A DNA stretch of 64,000 bases. Origin: Artocarpus heterophyllus (Eukaryota; Streptophyta; Magnoliopsida; Rosales; Moraceae). How positions within the stretch are numbered: the first letter of the stretch is position 1; every line of letters begins with the position of its first letter. The stretch spans positions 5,279,462 through 5,343,461 of the forward strand of contig CM046341.1 of assembly GCA_025403435.1 (NCBI GenBank). Direction: 5' to 3'. The notes beneath the pieces are model-generated. The model saw only the letters and a list, made by a program, of their open reading frames with translations, searched no databases and was not told the origin of the DNA. Of this stretch, positions 47,729-59,500 are shown in pieces. The translations under genes were made by a program, and so were the position numbers.

Positions 47729-48475
47729 TGAAAGAAATTGGCTCAAGGGCCATATACTTTGGTTGAAAAAATGACAAAAAGCATGCAAATAAAGTATAAC
47801 AAGTATTGGGGGAAGATTGAGAAGATGAACTTGGCGTTCTTTGTGGTGACCATTCTAGATCCAAGGTTCAAATTGGGGATTTTAAAACATAAATCAGCTT
47901 TATTTATGATCCTGTTATAGCGGATAAAAGCAGTTGAGAATATGCTTCATAGGTTGTATGGTTTTTACAAAGATATGATGTATCCCCCAAGAGATATTCC
48001 AACTCAAGGATCAAAAGCTACTCTAAGTTCTTCAAAATCTACAGCTACTAGTTTACCAGCAGGGAGAACATCAACATAGGTTAAAATACGATTTCAAATG
48101 GAGGAGCAATTTTACACTAATGATTTGGATGATTACTTGAGTTATAGGCTTGAGAGATTGTCTGAAGACTACTTTGACATATTAAGATGGTGGAAATCCA
48201 ATGAAAATAAATATAAATTTGTCTCACAAATTACTTAATATGCCTTGGCAGTACAAGTCTTTACGATTGCGTCTGAATCTACATTTTCAACTGGGGCTCT
48301 GATACTTGATCTGTTTAGGAGTCCTTTGTCACCAAAGAGGTTGAAGCTTTGATTTTTTTCAAAAAATTGATTGATGTCTAAGGAGGAGGAGCCTATAGAA
48401 CTTTGAGCATACATGAATGAAGTGTAAGCCTTGGAGGAATCTGAAGAAGTAGCACCAGGTAATTTATTTATCATA
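47729..48475 (+). pseudogene. hAT transposase remnant (C-terminal part)
   Basis: Recognisable pieces in order: KYNKYWGKIEKMN...VTILDPRFKLGIL (47738-47890), YLSYRLERLSEDYFDILRWW (about 48135-48195), and the hAT dimerisation block FTIASESTFSTGALILD followed by SPLSPKRL (48256-48345). The frame is broken by stops at 47918, 48077, 48235 and 48350. The N-terminal BED finger and most of the catalytic domain are absent. It cannot encode an active transposase. Confidence 0.85.
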
Positions 48476-49377
48476 TCTTGCTTTATAAGATATATATTTT
48501 ACATTAATTATTTTAAAAGTTATTTTGCTTCATGATAGGTGACGGATTTTGCATTATGGACGTAGAGAATATTTGAGTGGTGATACTATGAGTTGAAGAT
48601 TGGCAATTATGAATATGTTGTTGTGGTTGATGTTTATTGACTAAAAAGATATTCATATTCTAAGTTTTTATTATGGTATGTTTGTATGACTTATATATTT
48701 GGGCTTTATTAGACAACCAATTTTTATATATTTCTTATTTTGGTAAATTGTTAGTTTGAATTTTTTTTTTCTTTTTAATAATGTTCGATCCGATCAACCC
48801 ACAAAATCCACTCGAACTCATTTTAAAATTTTGATTCATTGAGTGGATTAGATTTAAAATTAATTTAACGAAATTTCAATTGAGTGGATTAAAAAATCCT
48901 TAAAATCTACCCAATCCACCCAACGTTCATCCCTACATATATACTAACATAGCAAACAAGGCATGTGACTCTTTAAGGAAGATGTACATGCTTTCGGCCC
49001 ATAACTCCAACGGAGCCGGTGAGCCCCCACTCAATTTTTTATCTTTGAAAATCTTAAATGCAAAAATGATTGTTATATTATATTAGTATACAATAGCCCC
49101 TGTTAAAATTTTAAAATTATCTTTTAGTCCCCATTAAAAATCTTACTTTCTCTAAAATTTCAATAGGGATAAAAATCTATTGAAGATAATTATAATATTT
49201 TAATAGATATTTAATATGATTAGATTTTTGTTTAATTATTAGCCACAAAAAATTCTAGCTTGGGTCGATAACACGGTCTTTCTCCCTCAAATACTTTTTT
49301 ATTTCTCTTAATTTGCACTCAACAGCCACGTGAAAAAGAAAAGGGAAAAATCCTTCAGGTAAAAAGCAGATATACAA

Positions 49378-49409
<32 letters not shown>
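49378..49409. repeat. (GT)n(AT)n microsatellite
   Basis: GT repeats pass directly into TA repeats. Confidence 0.9.
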
Positions 49410-49515
49410 TAGAATATATTTGTTTCATTTATTGTTTGGATTCAATATACTTAAATTTAAATTCAAGTATCAAGAATCTCTTAGATACGTGTTTGTTTAT
49501 CCTAAAATCTAAATC

Positions 49516-50304
49516 CTGTCCATTTGATAAATGAATTCGAATTAGTGATTTGATTTGAATTGTGTGATTTAAATTATTGATTTAAATTGTTATCCAAATT
49601 GACGTTTGGATGTGCATAATTTGAATATGGAATAAAATTTGAATTTGTGTTTAGAAGGGTAATGAAAATAATTTTTGATTTATTAACGAATCTAATAAAA
49701 TCTTAATGTTAATGACCCTAAAAAATATGTAATATGGATCTTAATTTATTCTTCTCTTCACTAGGAACACAATGAAAAAAGAATCATCCCAATCGGATAT
49801 CAAATGAAGAAGTTATGATTTTTTTTCTCAAACATAAGAGAGAGAATTTCAACTTTTACTATAGCAAAAATATTCAAGTATCAAGAGTTTTTCATAGTTC
49901 AACCTTCCTTAAACTTTTAATACTCATATATCTTTGTTATAGTAAAAGTTGAAATTCTCTCTCTTATATTTAAGGGAAAAAAATCACAACTTCTTTATTT
50001 GATATCTAAATGAGATGATTCTTTTTTCATTATGTTTCTAGTAAAGAGAGAAATAAATTAAGATCTATATTGCATATTTTTTAATATCATTAACACTAAG
50101 ATTTAATTAGATTTGTCAATAAATTAAAAACAATTTTCACTACCTCTCTAAACATAAATTTTAATTTTATTTTATGCTTAGATTAAAATTTAAATGCACA
50201 TCTAAACGTCATTTTGAATAACAATTCAAATCAATAACTTAAATCCTAATTCAAATCATATAACTTAAATTAAATCACTAATCTGATTTCATTTACCAAA
50301 CGGA
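49516..50304. repeat. ~790-bp near-perfect palindrome (foldback element)
   Basis: The left arm (about 49516-49899) and right arm (about 49911-50304) are reverse complements over nearly 390 bp with a loop of only about 10 bp. Matching blocks from the outside in: CATTTGATAAATGAA with TTCATTTACCAAACG, GACGTTTGGATGTGCA with TGCACATCTAAACGTC, and AGAGAGAGAATTTCAACTTT with AAAGTTGAAATTCTCTCTCT. No coding sequence. It is likely a foldback/MITE-like element; a transcript would form a long hairpin. Confidence 0.85.
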
Positions 50305-50847
50305 TGTATAGGGAGAGGGGGGGAGGACCACGTCAAGTATTTGCGGCAGAGCATTAAAGGCGTGTGACCTGTCCATGTGTGCCCCTTTTCCATGTGGAAC
50401 CCTCTCTTAATTTTAATTTTAATTTTTATTTTTAAATATGACGACTAGTGTAAATGGCATATATATCCAAAGCCAAAAGAAATTTATCATATCATGCCAC
50501 AACTTTTAACATCACAACTTTGGCAACAGTTAACCAAAAAACAAAAGAAAGTCTTTTGCTTTATTATTAATGTTTCATTGCTTTGGTCACGAGCACCATA
50601 GCCTAAAAGGCTGCAAACTTTTTTGGCCTTTCCAAATCAAATCAATATATGTATAGATATATCGATGACAAATGATGCGGATATCTCAATTAATCCTCAC
50701 TCAATGATTTAGTAGGACTGTCCTGTGAGTTTTGGTTATTCTTATGAAACTTGATTAATAAAGATTAGATACTCACATTACTTCTCTTTTTGCCATCGTT
50801 ATAAAGGGTTACATAGACAGATAGTGCTGTACATTCAACGGTAAATT

Positions 50848-50849
<2 letters not shown>

Positions 50850-50888
<39 letters not shown>
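50850..50888. repeat. (TA)n microsatellite
   Basis: About 19 uninterrupted TA units. Confidence 0.95.
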
Positions 50889-50889
<1 letters not shown>

Positions 50890-51339
50890 TTTTATTGTTG
50901 ATATAAAGGATTTTCTATATATCATGTTTATTATGAGACTGGCTCGAACTTAAAACCTTCTAGATGAGTTTAATAAACAGTTTTATGAGTTATTATGGTC
51001 CGCGTTTAATAATCACTTTACTTTGCAAGCATGCAAAATGCAAATAATGTGACATGAATGCTTTTCTAGTGAGAGAAAATACGAAATGAATGCTAACTAA
51101 TTGTGTACATGCGTGACTTGTCGTCTACCGAAGTTATACCAAAATAGGGAAAATTTTGTCCATTTCTAAACATATACCAACCAAATGGATAGTGGCCTGT
51201 CGAGTTCCAATTATATTTCTAAACATCAAACCAACCACAAGTTTGAATTTTGGAAGATTTTCTTCAATATACATAAAAGCAATGTTGGGCCTTGGGGCAT
51301 ATATATATATATAATGTGTTATGTATATGTTCAAGATAT

Positions 51340-51920
51340 TTGAAAAATATGATTAAAACTGAAGCTTTTGAATTATGTAGCACGTGAGAGCTTTATATTG
51401 TAACAATTAAAAGTTTTGGTTAGAATTGGTTTTGCCAAATACTTCTATCGTTTGCACCAATTGTAATTGTACTAAAGAAAATGTGGGAGCAAAATTAAGT
51501 AGAAAGCATGGGCCTTATGCTATACCTAAAGGTAGTTATGATTAGGCATGGAAGTTTTGTACGTAGTTTGAGATCATGCTAAGCTAAAACCCTAATGCAT
51601 AGTTAGTTCCGATAGTGATACATATCAAACTTCTTGAATGATAATTCTCATATAGTAATTTATGTTTTTTTTAATTTATATAATTAGTATATCTTACTAC
51701 TTGCTTGTGTATTGTTATTTACCATCCATCGTGATCATATATCACTAAACATCATGGGTCAACGAAATATACAAGTTTTTTAGAACTTTGGTTTGAACCA
51801 ATTGGTTGACAAAATTACAGTTTGTGAGAACTTTATATTGTAACATTTTTTTTTGCTTTTTACTGCTAAAAGCGTTATAATTTATTGGCTCAAACTAATT
51901 GATTCAAATGGACCTGTCAA
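51340..51920. mobile_element. Two diverged MITE family A copies (about 51340-51446 and 51778-51920)
   Basis: The first has GTAGCACGTGAGAGCTTTAT and ends TTTTGCCAAATAC. The second has GTTTGTGAGAACTTTATATT and ends TGTCAAACGTC. They are separated by ordinary AT-rich DNA. Confidence 0.4.
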
Positions 51921-52194
51921 ACGTCGGGTAAAATTTCTTTAAAAAAAAATCAAAATATAATTATTATATAACAAAACTGGATATACAATTTTACATTTCA
52001 CCTTATCATGTCATATTTCTAATGCATTGTGATATGATTTTTTTTTTTGGGAAATGGTCGTTGAGACGTAAGTTATACCTTTGGGCTAACGTAAGAAAAT
52101 GATCAAATGTATTAAAGGGACAAAGTCAAACAAGCAAAGTCTAGCTAGCTACTTGATATTGATTGATTATATGAATGACTAATATATAGTTGCA

Positions 52195-52195
52195 T

Positions 52196-52233
<38 letters not shown>

Positions 52234-52234
52234 G
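52195..52234. repeat. (TA)n microsatellite
   Basis: A TA run with a single interruption. Confidence 0.9.
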
Positions 52235-52904
52235 TAAGTGGGTCGGTCACTGAAAAATCCATTCACCTTCGGAATGATGAGAAAACGAAAGTAAATTAGA
52301 AGAGTCTCAATCCCAAAGGGACAAATAGTCAAGCTTGATACAAGGACCCAACCCCGAAGATGAAATATCATCATGAATTTCGAAGTTAAGAGTGAAAGGT
52401 CGATAAAAGTTAGTACTGAACTGTCGGACCATCCATATGAAAATATCATTGAATGATAGTTATATAATATTTATAACATATATATTATTAATGTTACATG
52501 GTAACTATAATATTAATAGCTAGAAGAGTTTTGTATGATATTTCACAGAAAAAAAAAAAAGAAGAAACATTTAATTTTACGACAGGACTTAAAAAATATC
52601 AATAAAAAAGTATTGATTTTGCATATTTTTTTAATTTTGTTGTAATATTAGCTGTGAAAAACTTATATTATCAGTATGATTGACTTTACAATAGAAAAGT
52701 CTTATGTATGTATAACATTGTGCCAATCTATTGAGAAAAGTTCTAAACTGATAGATCTTGAATTCATCGAACTATTGAAATTTGTGAAATTGTCGTATTT
52801 TTGTTAGTCTAATATAATTGTATGCTATTTAACAGCTTATAATTCTATCTTAACAACGTGTTTTTTCATATTTCACAAATAATCATACATGAAAACAAAA
52901 GTAT

Positions 52905-53862
52905 ATTTGGTAACACCATTTTAACTATATAATCAAAACTATTACAATATAAAATTTTCATATATTATAATATAAAAATAAAAATAAGCTATATTATACC
53001 CTTTACCATGCTATAATAAAATTTTTTACTTTTTAATTATAAGTGCGTTGTCAAACACGCTTTAATTATGTTTCTTGATTTTTGGGCCCCATCATTTAAA
53101 TTTATGCCTTCATTGATTATAAGGAGAAGGGAAGGAGCGAGCCGCTGGGCTTGATTGTGAGGGCTATGGGTGTTCTTTTATGTGAATGTCCCCACCGTGT
53201 CTTTGCTGGGGCCTCGGTTTGGTAACAGCTTGGATTCTAAAATAATATATGGATCAAGCCGGTGTAGGACTGATCACCAATGGGGTGACAAGCGAATGGC
53301 ATGATTGCGTCAAAACCAATCATAGATTTAGCCGTACAAGTACTGATTTAATAATAGACAGCTTAGCCTTATCGAAGCGCATCTAGTGCGCGTACTTGTC
53401 ACTTCCCGTGAAAAGGTTTTCATTATTGTTTTTCTTTGTTTTGGACCAACAGTCAACACCAAAAGGTTGTACTTTGTTTCCTTTCAATTTACCCAACAGT
53501 AACTGTTTTATTTTACAATTATATGAATCATGAATAATCTGTTTTTGTTGTACTTCACTCGTGAAGGCAGAATATTTTGTCCGGGGGATAAAAATCAATA
53601 GTTATAAATCTTCCGTAATTATTCCAATCAGGTTTTCATACATTGAAAATATTATATAATAACCTCGTGATCAAAAACATTACTGAAGATGTCTTTTTAA
53701 GACTTTATAAGGTATTTAAAAGAAGCGTTGAAACAGAAAATATTAGCTTAAAAAGTATAACATGTGAAAGTCTTATATTATAGTAATTTTTTACTTTTTA
53801 TTATAGCCATTAACAACTTTACACTGTTATTGGTTGGAACCAAACTAAATAAAAGCCGAGTA
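52905..53862. mobile_element. Two diverged MITE family A copies (about 52905-53064 and 53709-53862)
   Basis: The first runs from TATTTGGTAACA to TTGTCAAACACGC with a degraded core. The second has AACATGTGAAAGTCTTATAT and AACAACTTTACACTGTTA. Boundaries are approximate. Confidence 0.35.
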
Positions 53863-54246
53863 AATTTGGGGTCTATTAAACCTTTTTGGAAAGTTAATTT
53901 TCTAAAGTGTAGTGTATTAGACAACATATTCAAATTTTTAGGATTTTTTCCTTTTTTTGCTATTTTTAGAAGCTCAAGCCTCCCCTAACATTGCTTTGCC
54001 TCCATCCCTGTATAACTTATCCCCGGACAGCAATTTGAATATGAAAAATATTTAGAATAAATTAAAAAAAACACCAATATAGAACACCACAATTAATAGA
54101 TATTATTTGTAAATCATAATTGGTAAAGTTCACTTGGAATGATTGTTTGGTGTTGAGCACCCTAAAGTATTTTTCTTTGTATAGTATGCTTTCTTTGAGA
54201 AGCAAAATTACTATGCATCTCATATACAACGTTGTTAGTTAAACTT

Positions 54247-54340
54247 AGGGCCATATTGGTTCAAGGAGTCATATACAAAACTCAAATATTTGAGAGAAAA
54301 TACCAGAACAAAATTGTTTGAGCTGCAAACCAAACGTAGC
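54247..54340. mobile_element. MITE family B copy, diverged
   Basis: It runs from AGGGCCATATTGGTTCAAG to AACCAAACGTAGC with GAGAGAAAATACCAGAACA inside. It sits 134 bp left of the gypsy insertion. Confidence 0.5.
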
Positions 54341-54474
54341 ATCAAAAATATACTAAGGGTATTTTAGCAAGTAAAACCTTATCAAAAGTGCTCTAATTAG
54401 TTTTACTTTTGAGAGATTAAAATGTTAATTTAATGATCTGTACTACTATATCTAGTCAACTTGTTAAGGATTAT

Positions 54475-56439
54475 TGTAACACCCGTATTTTTAACGGGCA
54501 TAATTTTGTAAAATTTAATGAATAAAATGTGACTATTTAAAATTACTAAGTTGTTTATGATCATTAAAAAAAAATACCATTTTAGTATTTTCTTACCAAG
54601 TCTTCCTAAGAAACATTCAAAACTTACCAACACTTACTTCTACTAATCTTGTCTCCCTAAATTATTGCTCAATTATATAGACTTCTTCTCATTTTGCTAA
54701 AGGTATCCGAAGGGGACATTGAATTATTTTCCGTCAATTCATAGAAGACATGGAGATATTTCTCAACCACCTAATTAATTATTTCCTTATCTTCTTCTAT
54801 AATTCACTCCAATTATCCCCTCAATTATGTTGGCATTATTTGCTAAAAGTCTTCATGGGAGACAAGATGATATTTTCCTTTAAGACTCTTTTGTTTCTTC
54901 TTACAACTTTTCCCCGTAAACATCTCATTCCTCTTAAGCATTTTGATATCTTTTTATTTAACTATCACCACCTTCTTCTCTAGTTCTCATTCTCTCCCTT
55001 CTCACTTCAAATTTCTAACTAAAGACATAGAGCACAAAGCTCTCTTTGTGGCCAAGACAATTATAATTCCCAACGATGATCGAGGCGGTTTTAAAGTTAA
55101 TTCAAGCTTGATTGATAACCCAAACTTTGGTGCTTTTCAAAGAAGTTTTGAGGTAGGTTTTCTTTAATCTAAACTTAGTTTTTAGTATGCATTTTCTCCA
55201 TGTTTAATGCATAAAAATACTTTAATGGCACTAGTAGACGGGTTTACACATAACTCACTTATGAATGTGATTATACGTTGTGCTTTAGTTTTAATTGTCC
55301 TTATGCATGCCTTAGGGTCAAGGATGTGTGGAGCTAACGTTAATTGATTCCAGGATTAAAAGATTGTTGATAAGCTTGAAAGGTAGGGATTCTATTACTC
55401 ATTTTTGTGAGGTTTTTATAGAATTAAAATTGATTGTTTTGCCGCAATATATATATATCTATGTTGAACTGATATTATATGAGTATCACATATGAAACTA
55501 TGACATGGACTCGTCTTGTATTGTACGGCGAGGAACATAATGAATTGACACATGTTATAAATTGAGAACATGGTTAGGAAAACTGACTCTATTAATAATG
55601 ATTTAATATAGAGAAATGGTGAGACATGAAGAGGGCGGCGGTTACGTCCTTGGGCATGAATACCCAAAAAGGTAAAATAGGGGGAAGGTGATGACGCTTC
55701 CTTGGGTTGAAAGTCCCAAAACACACTGTACAGGAATTGATTTGGTGAGGACTCGGGGCTTGATGTCCCCTCACCGGAACACCCTTGGAATGTTTATGGG
55801 GTGATCAAGTGCGCCCATTTGGGTTTCGATGAGTTGAGTGATACTCAATTTAACATGGATACCTAGGAACAATGATGATTGGTAATATTTGTATAAATGT
55901 GTAATTATGACACTTGGTAATGATTAACTACGGTATCCATAAGATGTGATCATAATAAACCTCATAATCTGGAATATGATGTAACCTACTAACCATGCAG
56001 TTTTTAATGTGGTAATGGATAAACCATAAGGTGAGTCATGATTTCCCTACTGGGCATGTCGATGCTCATCCTTATCATATCTTCATATCTCAGGTGGAAC
56101 TCAGTGCAACATATTTGAAGAGGAATAAACGAAAACAATCCTGCTGTTTTCGTGTTAGAAGACCCTGTTTAATTACAACTTATCTACAACATGTAAGAGT
56201 TGTATTATTTTTTTTTATGGCTGTGTTAAGTTATTTGGGAATTGTACTATGGTGATGATGACTGTAATTATATATATTTGGTGCTACACTAAAAACTGTG
56301 GTTTGTATTTAAAACGTTTATTTTTATTTTTCTTGTTGTTTAAAGACCCATGGGCATTGTTTAATTGATTTAAATAATATAAAATTTAAAATTATTTTTA
56401 TTTATTTAAAACTGTTAACCCCCACATAGGGGTGTTACA
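54475..56439 (+). repeat. 5' LTR
   Basis: It starts TGTAACACCCG and ends GGGGTGTTACA, inverted ends of the element. Each end can form a small hairpin (CCCGTATTTTTAACGGG and CCCCACATAGGGG). The open frames in the LTR are unlike known proteins and are repeated in the 3' LTR. Confidence 0.97.
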
Positions 56440-56446
56440 GAATTTT

Positions 56447-56458
56447 TGGTATCAGAGC
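56447..56458 (+). promoter_or_regulatory. Primer-binding site (initiator tRNA-Met)
   Basis: TGGTATCAGAGC, the standard plant PBS complementary to the 3' end of initiator methionine tRNA, lies just inside the 5' LTR. Confidence 0.95.
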
Positions 56459-56590
56459 CTAGGTTCGATTAACCTAGGGGGTATAGCACCACCTTAAAAA
56501 TTAATCTTTGGGAATGGTTTTAAAGTTAGGTGTTAATGTCATCATCATTTGGTACTGATCCTAGTTAAATTTTCGCAGCCAGTAGAAACT

Positions 56591-59500
56591 ATGCCACCAA
56601 GACGTCAAATGCAATCGTCTGAGCTGTCACAACCGGTTGAACATGCTCAAGAAGTTGAGCAACCGGAACCGATGGAACAAGCTCAAGAAGATGAGCAACT
56701 ACGACATGCAACACAATCCCCGCCAGCTGCACCAGAAGTAAATAATTTAGGACAAATTCTTCAAGCATTACAAAATGTGCAAAGACCTGTGGAGGTTCGT
56801 GATCCCGAACAACGACATCTAACTCTGTTGAAGGAGTTTATGAAGCAGAAACCACCCACATTTAGTGGAGAACCTAACCCGGTCATAGCAGAACAATGGC
56901 TAAAGGCAGTCAAAAAGAAGTTGGACACCTTGAGGATTCCACGGGAGTATTGGGTTAGCTTTTCAACATATATATTTGAGGGTAAAGCCGAAGAATGGTG
57001 GGATCTTCAGAAAGACGACTATGACGTGCCGAATCTTACATGGGAGCAGTTCGAAACCATTTTTCGCAACACCTATATTCCTCAGAGCCATAGGCAAGCA
57101 ATGATGCGAGAATTTGAAAACCTGGTGCAGGGAGATACAACAGTTGCTGAATACCATGCTCGATTTATAGAATTGTCTCGCTACAATCCCGGGGCTGTAT
57201 CGGATCCAATGGCGAGATGCGAAAAATTTAGAAATAACCTGAGGCCGAAAATCAGACAAATGATAGCTGCTGTTCCATCAACAGATTTTCTTGATCTTGT
57301 AGCTGCGGCACAGCGGGCAGAGACAGAACTAAATAACTCCTATGGAGAGTATAAGGGTTCTGGTGGGCGTCAAAGGAAAATAAGTAAGAAAGAGAAGTCA
57401 CAAGGGCAAGTCATTCAGCATAGTGGAGTGACTATTGGTGGTGGATCTTCTGGCAGTGGTCGTTTCCAACCGTATGCTTGTCATAACTGTGGACAAGTGG
57501 GACATCTGAGGAGAAATTGCCCTAACCGCCCTACACAATCATCCTTTGCACCAAGGCCACAAGGAAGTCATTTTGGCTCCACTGTTTGGGGAGGGAGTCA
57601 AAATCGTGGAGCGCCTCAGCAAAACACTCCAGCTTCCCAAGTCTCAGTAACTCAACCTCGAGGGTTCCAGCCTCAGTACAACTATCAACAGCGGCCACAG
57701 GGTTCCAATTTTTATGCTAATCAGAACTTCCAACCGACTCCACAAGGCTCAGTGAATCAAAGGCCATATTTTTCTGGGAGAAATAATAATAAGGCTAGTA
57801 GTAGCCAAGGAAACCGAGGAAAAAGTGATAAAGGAAAAGCACCAGCACAAGCTTATGCAATTACGGCTACAACTGGACAAGGAAAACAGGCTGATCACTC
57901 AGTTGTAGACGGTATGATTCACGTGTCTCATTCTTGGGCTCATGTATTATTTGACACTGGTGCCACTCATTCATTTATATCTATGTTATTTGCTTCCGTA
58001 CTACAATTAGAAACTGAGACATGTAGTTCATCATTAACCCTTAGTACACCAATGGGCGGGATAGCTGAAGTATCCATAATTTGTAAATCAGTGTGTATTG
58101 TTATAGGAGAACATAAACTATCGGCTGACCTATATGTAATAACTATGACAGAGTTTGATGTAATCTTAGGAATGGATTGGCTAACTAAATACCAGGCAAT
58201 AGTAGATTGTCATAGGAAACGTGTCTCTTTATTCACCAAGAATGGACAAGTCATCGAATTTCAGGCAAAAACAGGAACAGTGACGCCAGCCCCGGTGCTA
58301 AAGGCTTGTATTGGAGGACGAAGGAATTTCACCAATCTTGGGACGATCTTTGCTTCAGATGGAGAACTAAAGAAGAGTGACCTATCCTCTCACACTCCTG
58401 TGGTGGACGAATTTTCAGATGTTTTTCCAGATGAATTGCCCGGACTTCCGCCTGATAGAGAAATTGAGTTTGTCATCGACTTAACTCAAGGAGCAGCGCC
58501 TGTTTCTATTGCCCCGTATCGAATGGCACCTGCTGAGAAAGTGGAATTGAGGAAGCAGTTGGACGAATTACTGGAAAAAGGATTTATTCGACCAAGTACA
58601 TCACCTTGGGGAGCTCCAGTACTTTTTGTGAAGAAACATGACGGATCGTTGAGGCTCTGTGTCGATTATCGCCAGCTTAATCGATTGACTATCAAGAACA
58701 AGTACCCTCTACCCCGAATTGATGAGTTGTTCGATCAGTTAGGAGGATCTTGCTATTTCTCAAAGATTGACTTACGATCCGGATATCACCAACTGAAGAT
58801 AAGAGAAGAGGACATTCCAAAGACAGCTTTTCGGACTCGCTACGGTCATTTTGAGTTTCTTGTCTTGCCTTTCGGGTTGACTAATGCACCAGCGGCTTTC
58901 ATGGACTTGATGAACCGTGTCTTTTGACCGTACTTAGATCAATTTATCATTGTTTTCATAGATGATATCTTGATCTATTCTAAAAACGAAGAAGAACATG
59001 CTGAGCATTTGAGGATCGCTCTACAAACGTTGAGAGAACATGGTCTTTATGCAAAAAGAGAAAAATGTGATTTCTGGATGACAAAGGTCAAGTTCCTTGG
59101 ACACGTTGTCTCTGAAGAAGGCATCTCAGTGGACCCCTCCAAAATTGAAGCAGTGCTAAATTGGGAACGACCAAAGAACGTGTCAAAGATTCGAAGTTTC
59201 CTCGGACTAGCTGGATACTATCGACGCTTCGTAGAGAATTTTTCAAAGATTGCTTCTCCATTAACAAAACTCACAAGGAAGAATGTCAAGTTCGTGTGGG
59301 ATGATAAATGTGAAGAAGCATTTGAGGAACTGAAACGAAGACTCACTAGTGCACCTGTGCTGATCATACCTAACAACGAGGAGCCTTACACAGTATACAC
59401 TGATGCCTCAGGAAACGGTTTGGGTTGTGTGTTAATGCAGCATGGACGAGTAGTTGCCTACGCCTCACGCCAGTTGAAACCCCATGAGAGGAACTACCCC

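Larger units (their letters stand above)
45097..48935 (+). mobile_element. Degenerate hAT-type DNA transposon, interrupted by a solo LTR
   Basis: Left end TAGGGGTGAA at 45097, right end TTCATCCCTA at 48935: inverted repeats with one mismatch, as in hAT elements. The flanks CTATATAT and ACATATAT agree at 6 of 8 positions, which fits an aged 8-bp target duplication. Subterminal regions carry repeated AATCCACCCAA-like motifs on both sides. Inside are a transposase remnant (47729-48475) and, nested at 45588-47723, a retrotransposon LTR. The original transposon was therefore about 1.7 kb at the time of the LTR insertion, an internally deleted, non-autonomous copy. Confidence 0.8.
48936..54474. other. 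Intergenic repeat-rich DNA, no gene seen
   Basis: This contains the large palindrome at 49516-50304, several diverged MITE copies and long TA/GT microsatellites. A mixed-composition island at 50310-50410 and another at 53085-53340 remain unexplained. No protein-coding signal. Confidence 0.55.

Noticed and set aside
48235..48474. A 79-codon minus-strand frame
   Set aside because: It is antisense to the hAT transposase dimerisation remnant on the plus strand.
55416..55774. Minus-strand frames in the LTRs, repeated at 62268-62641
   Set aside because: They are present only because the LTR is duplicated, and no protein similarity is visible.
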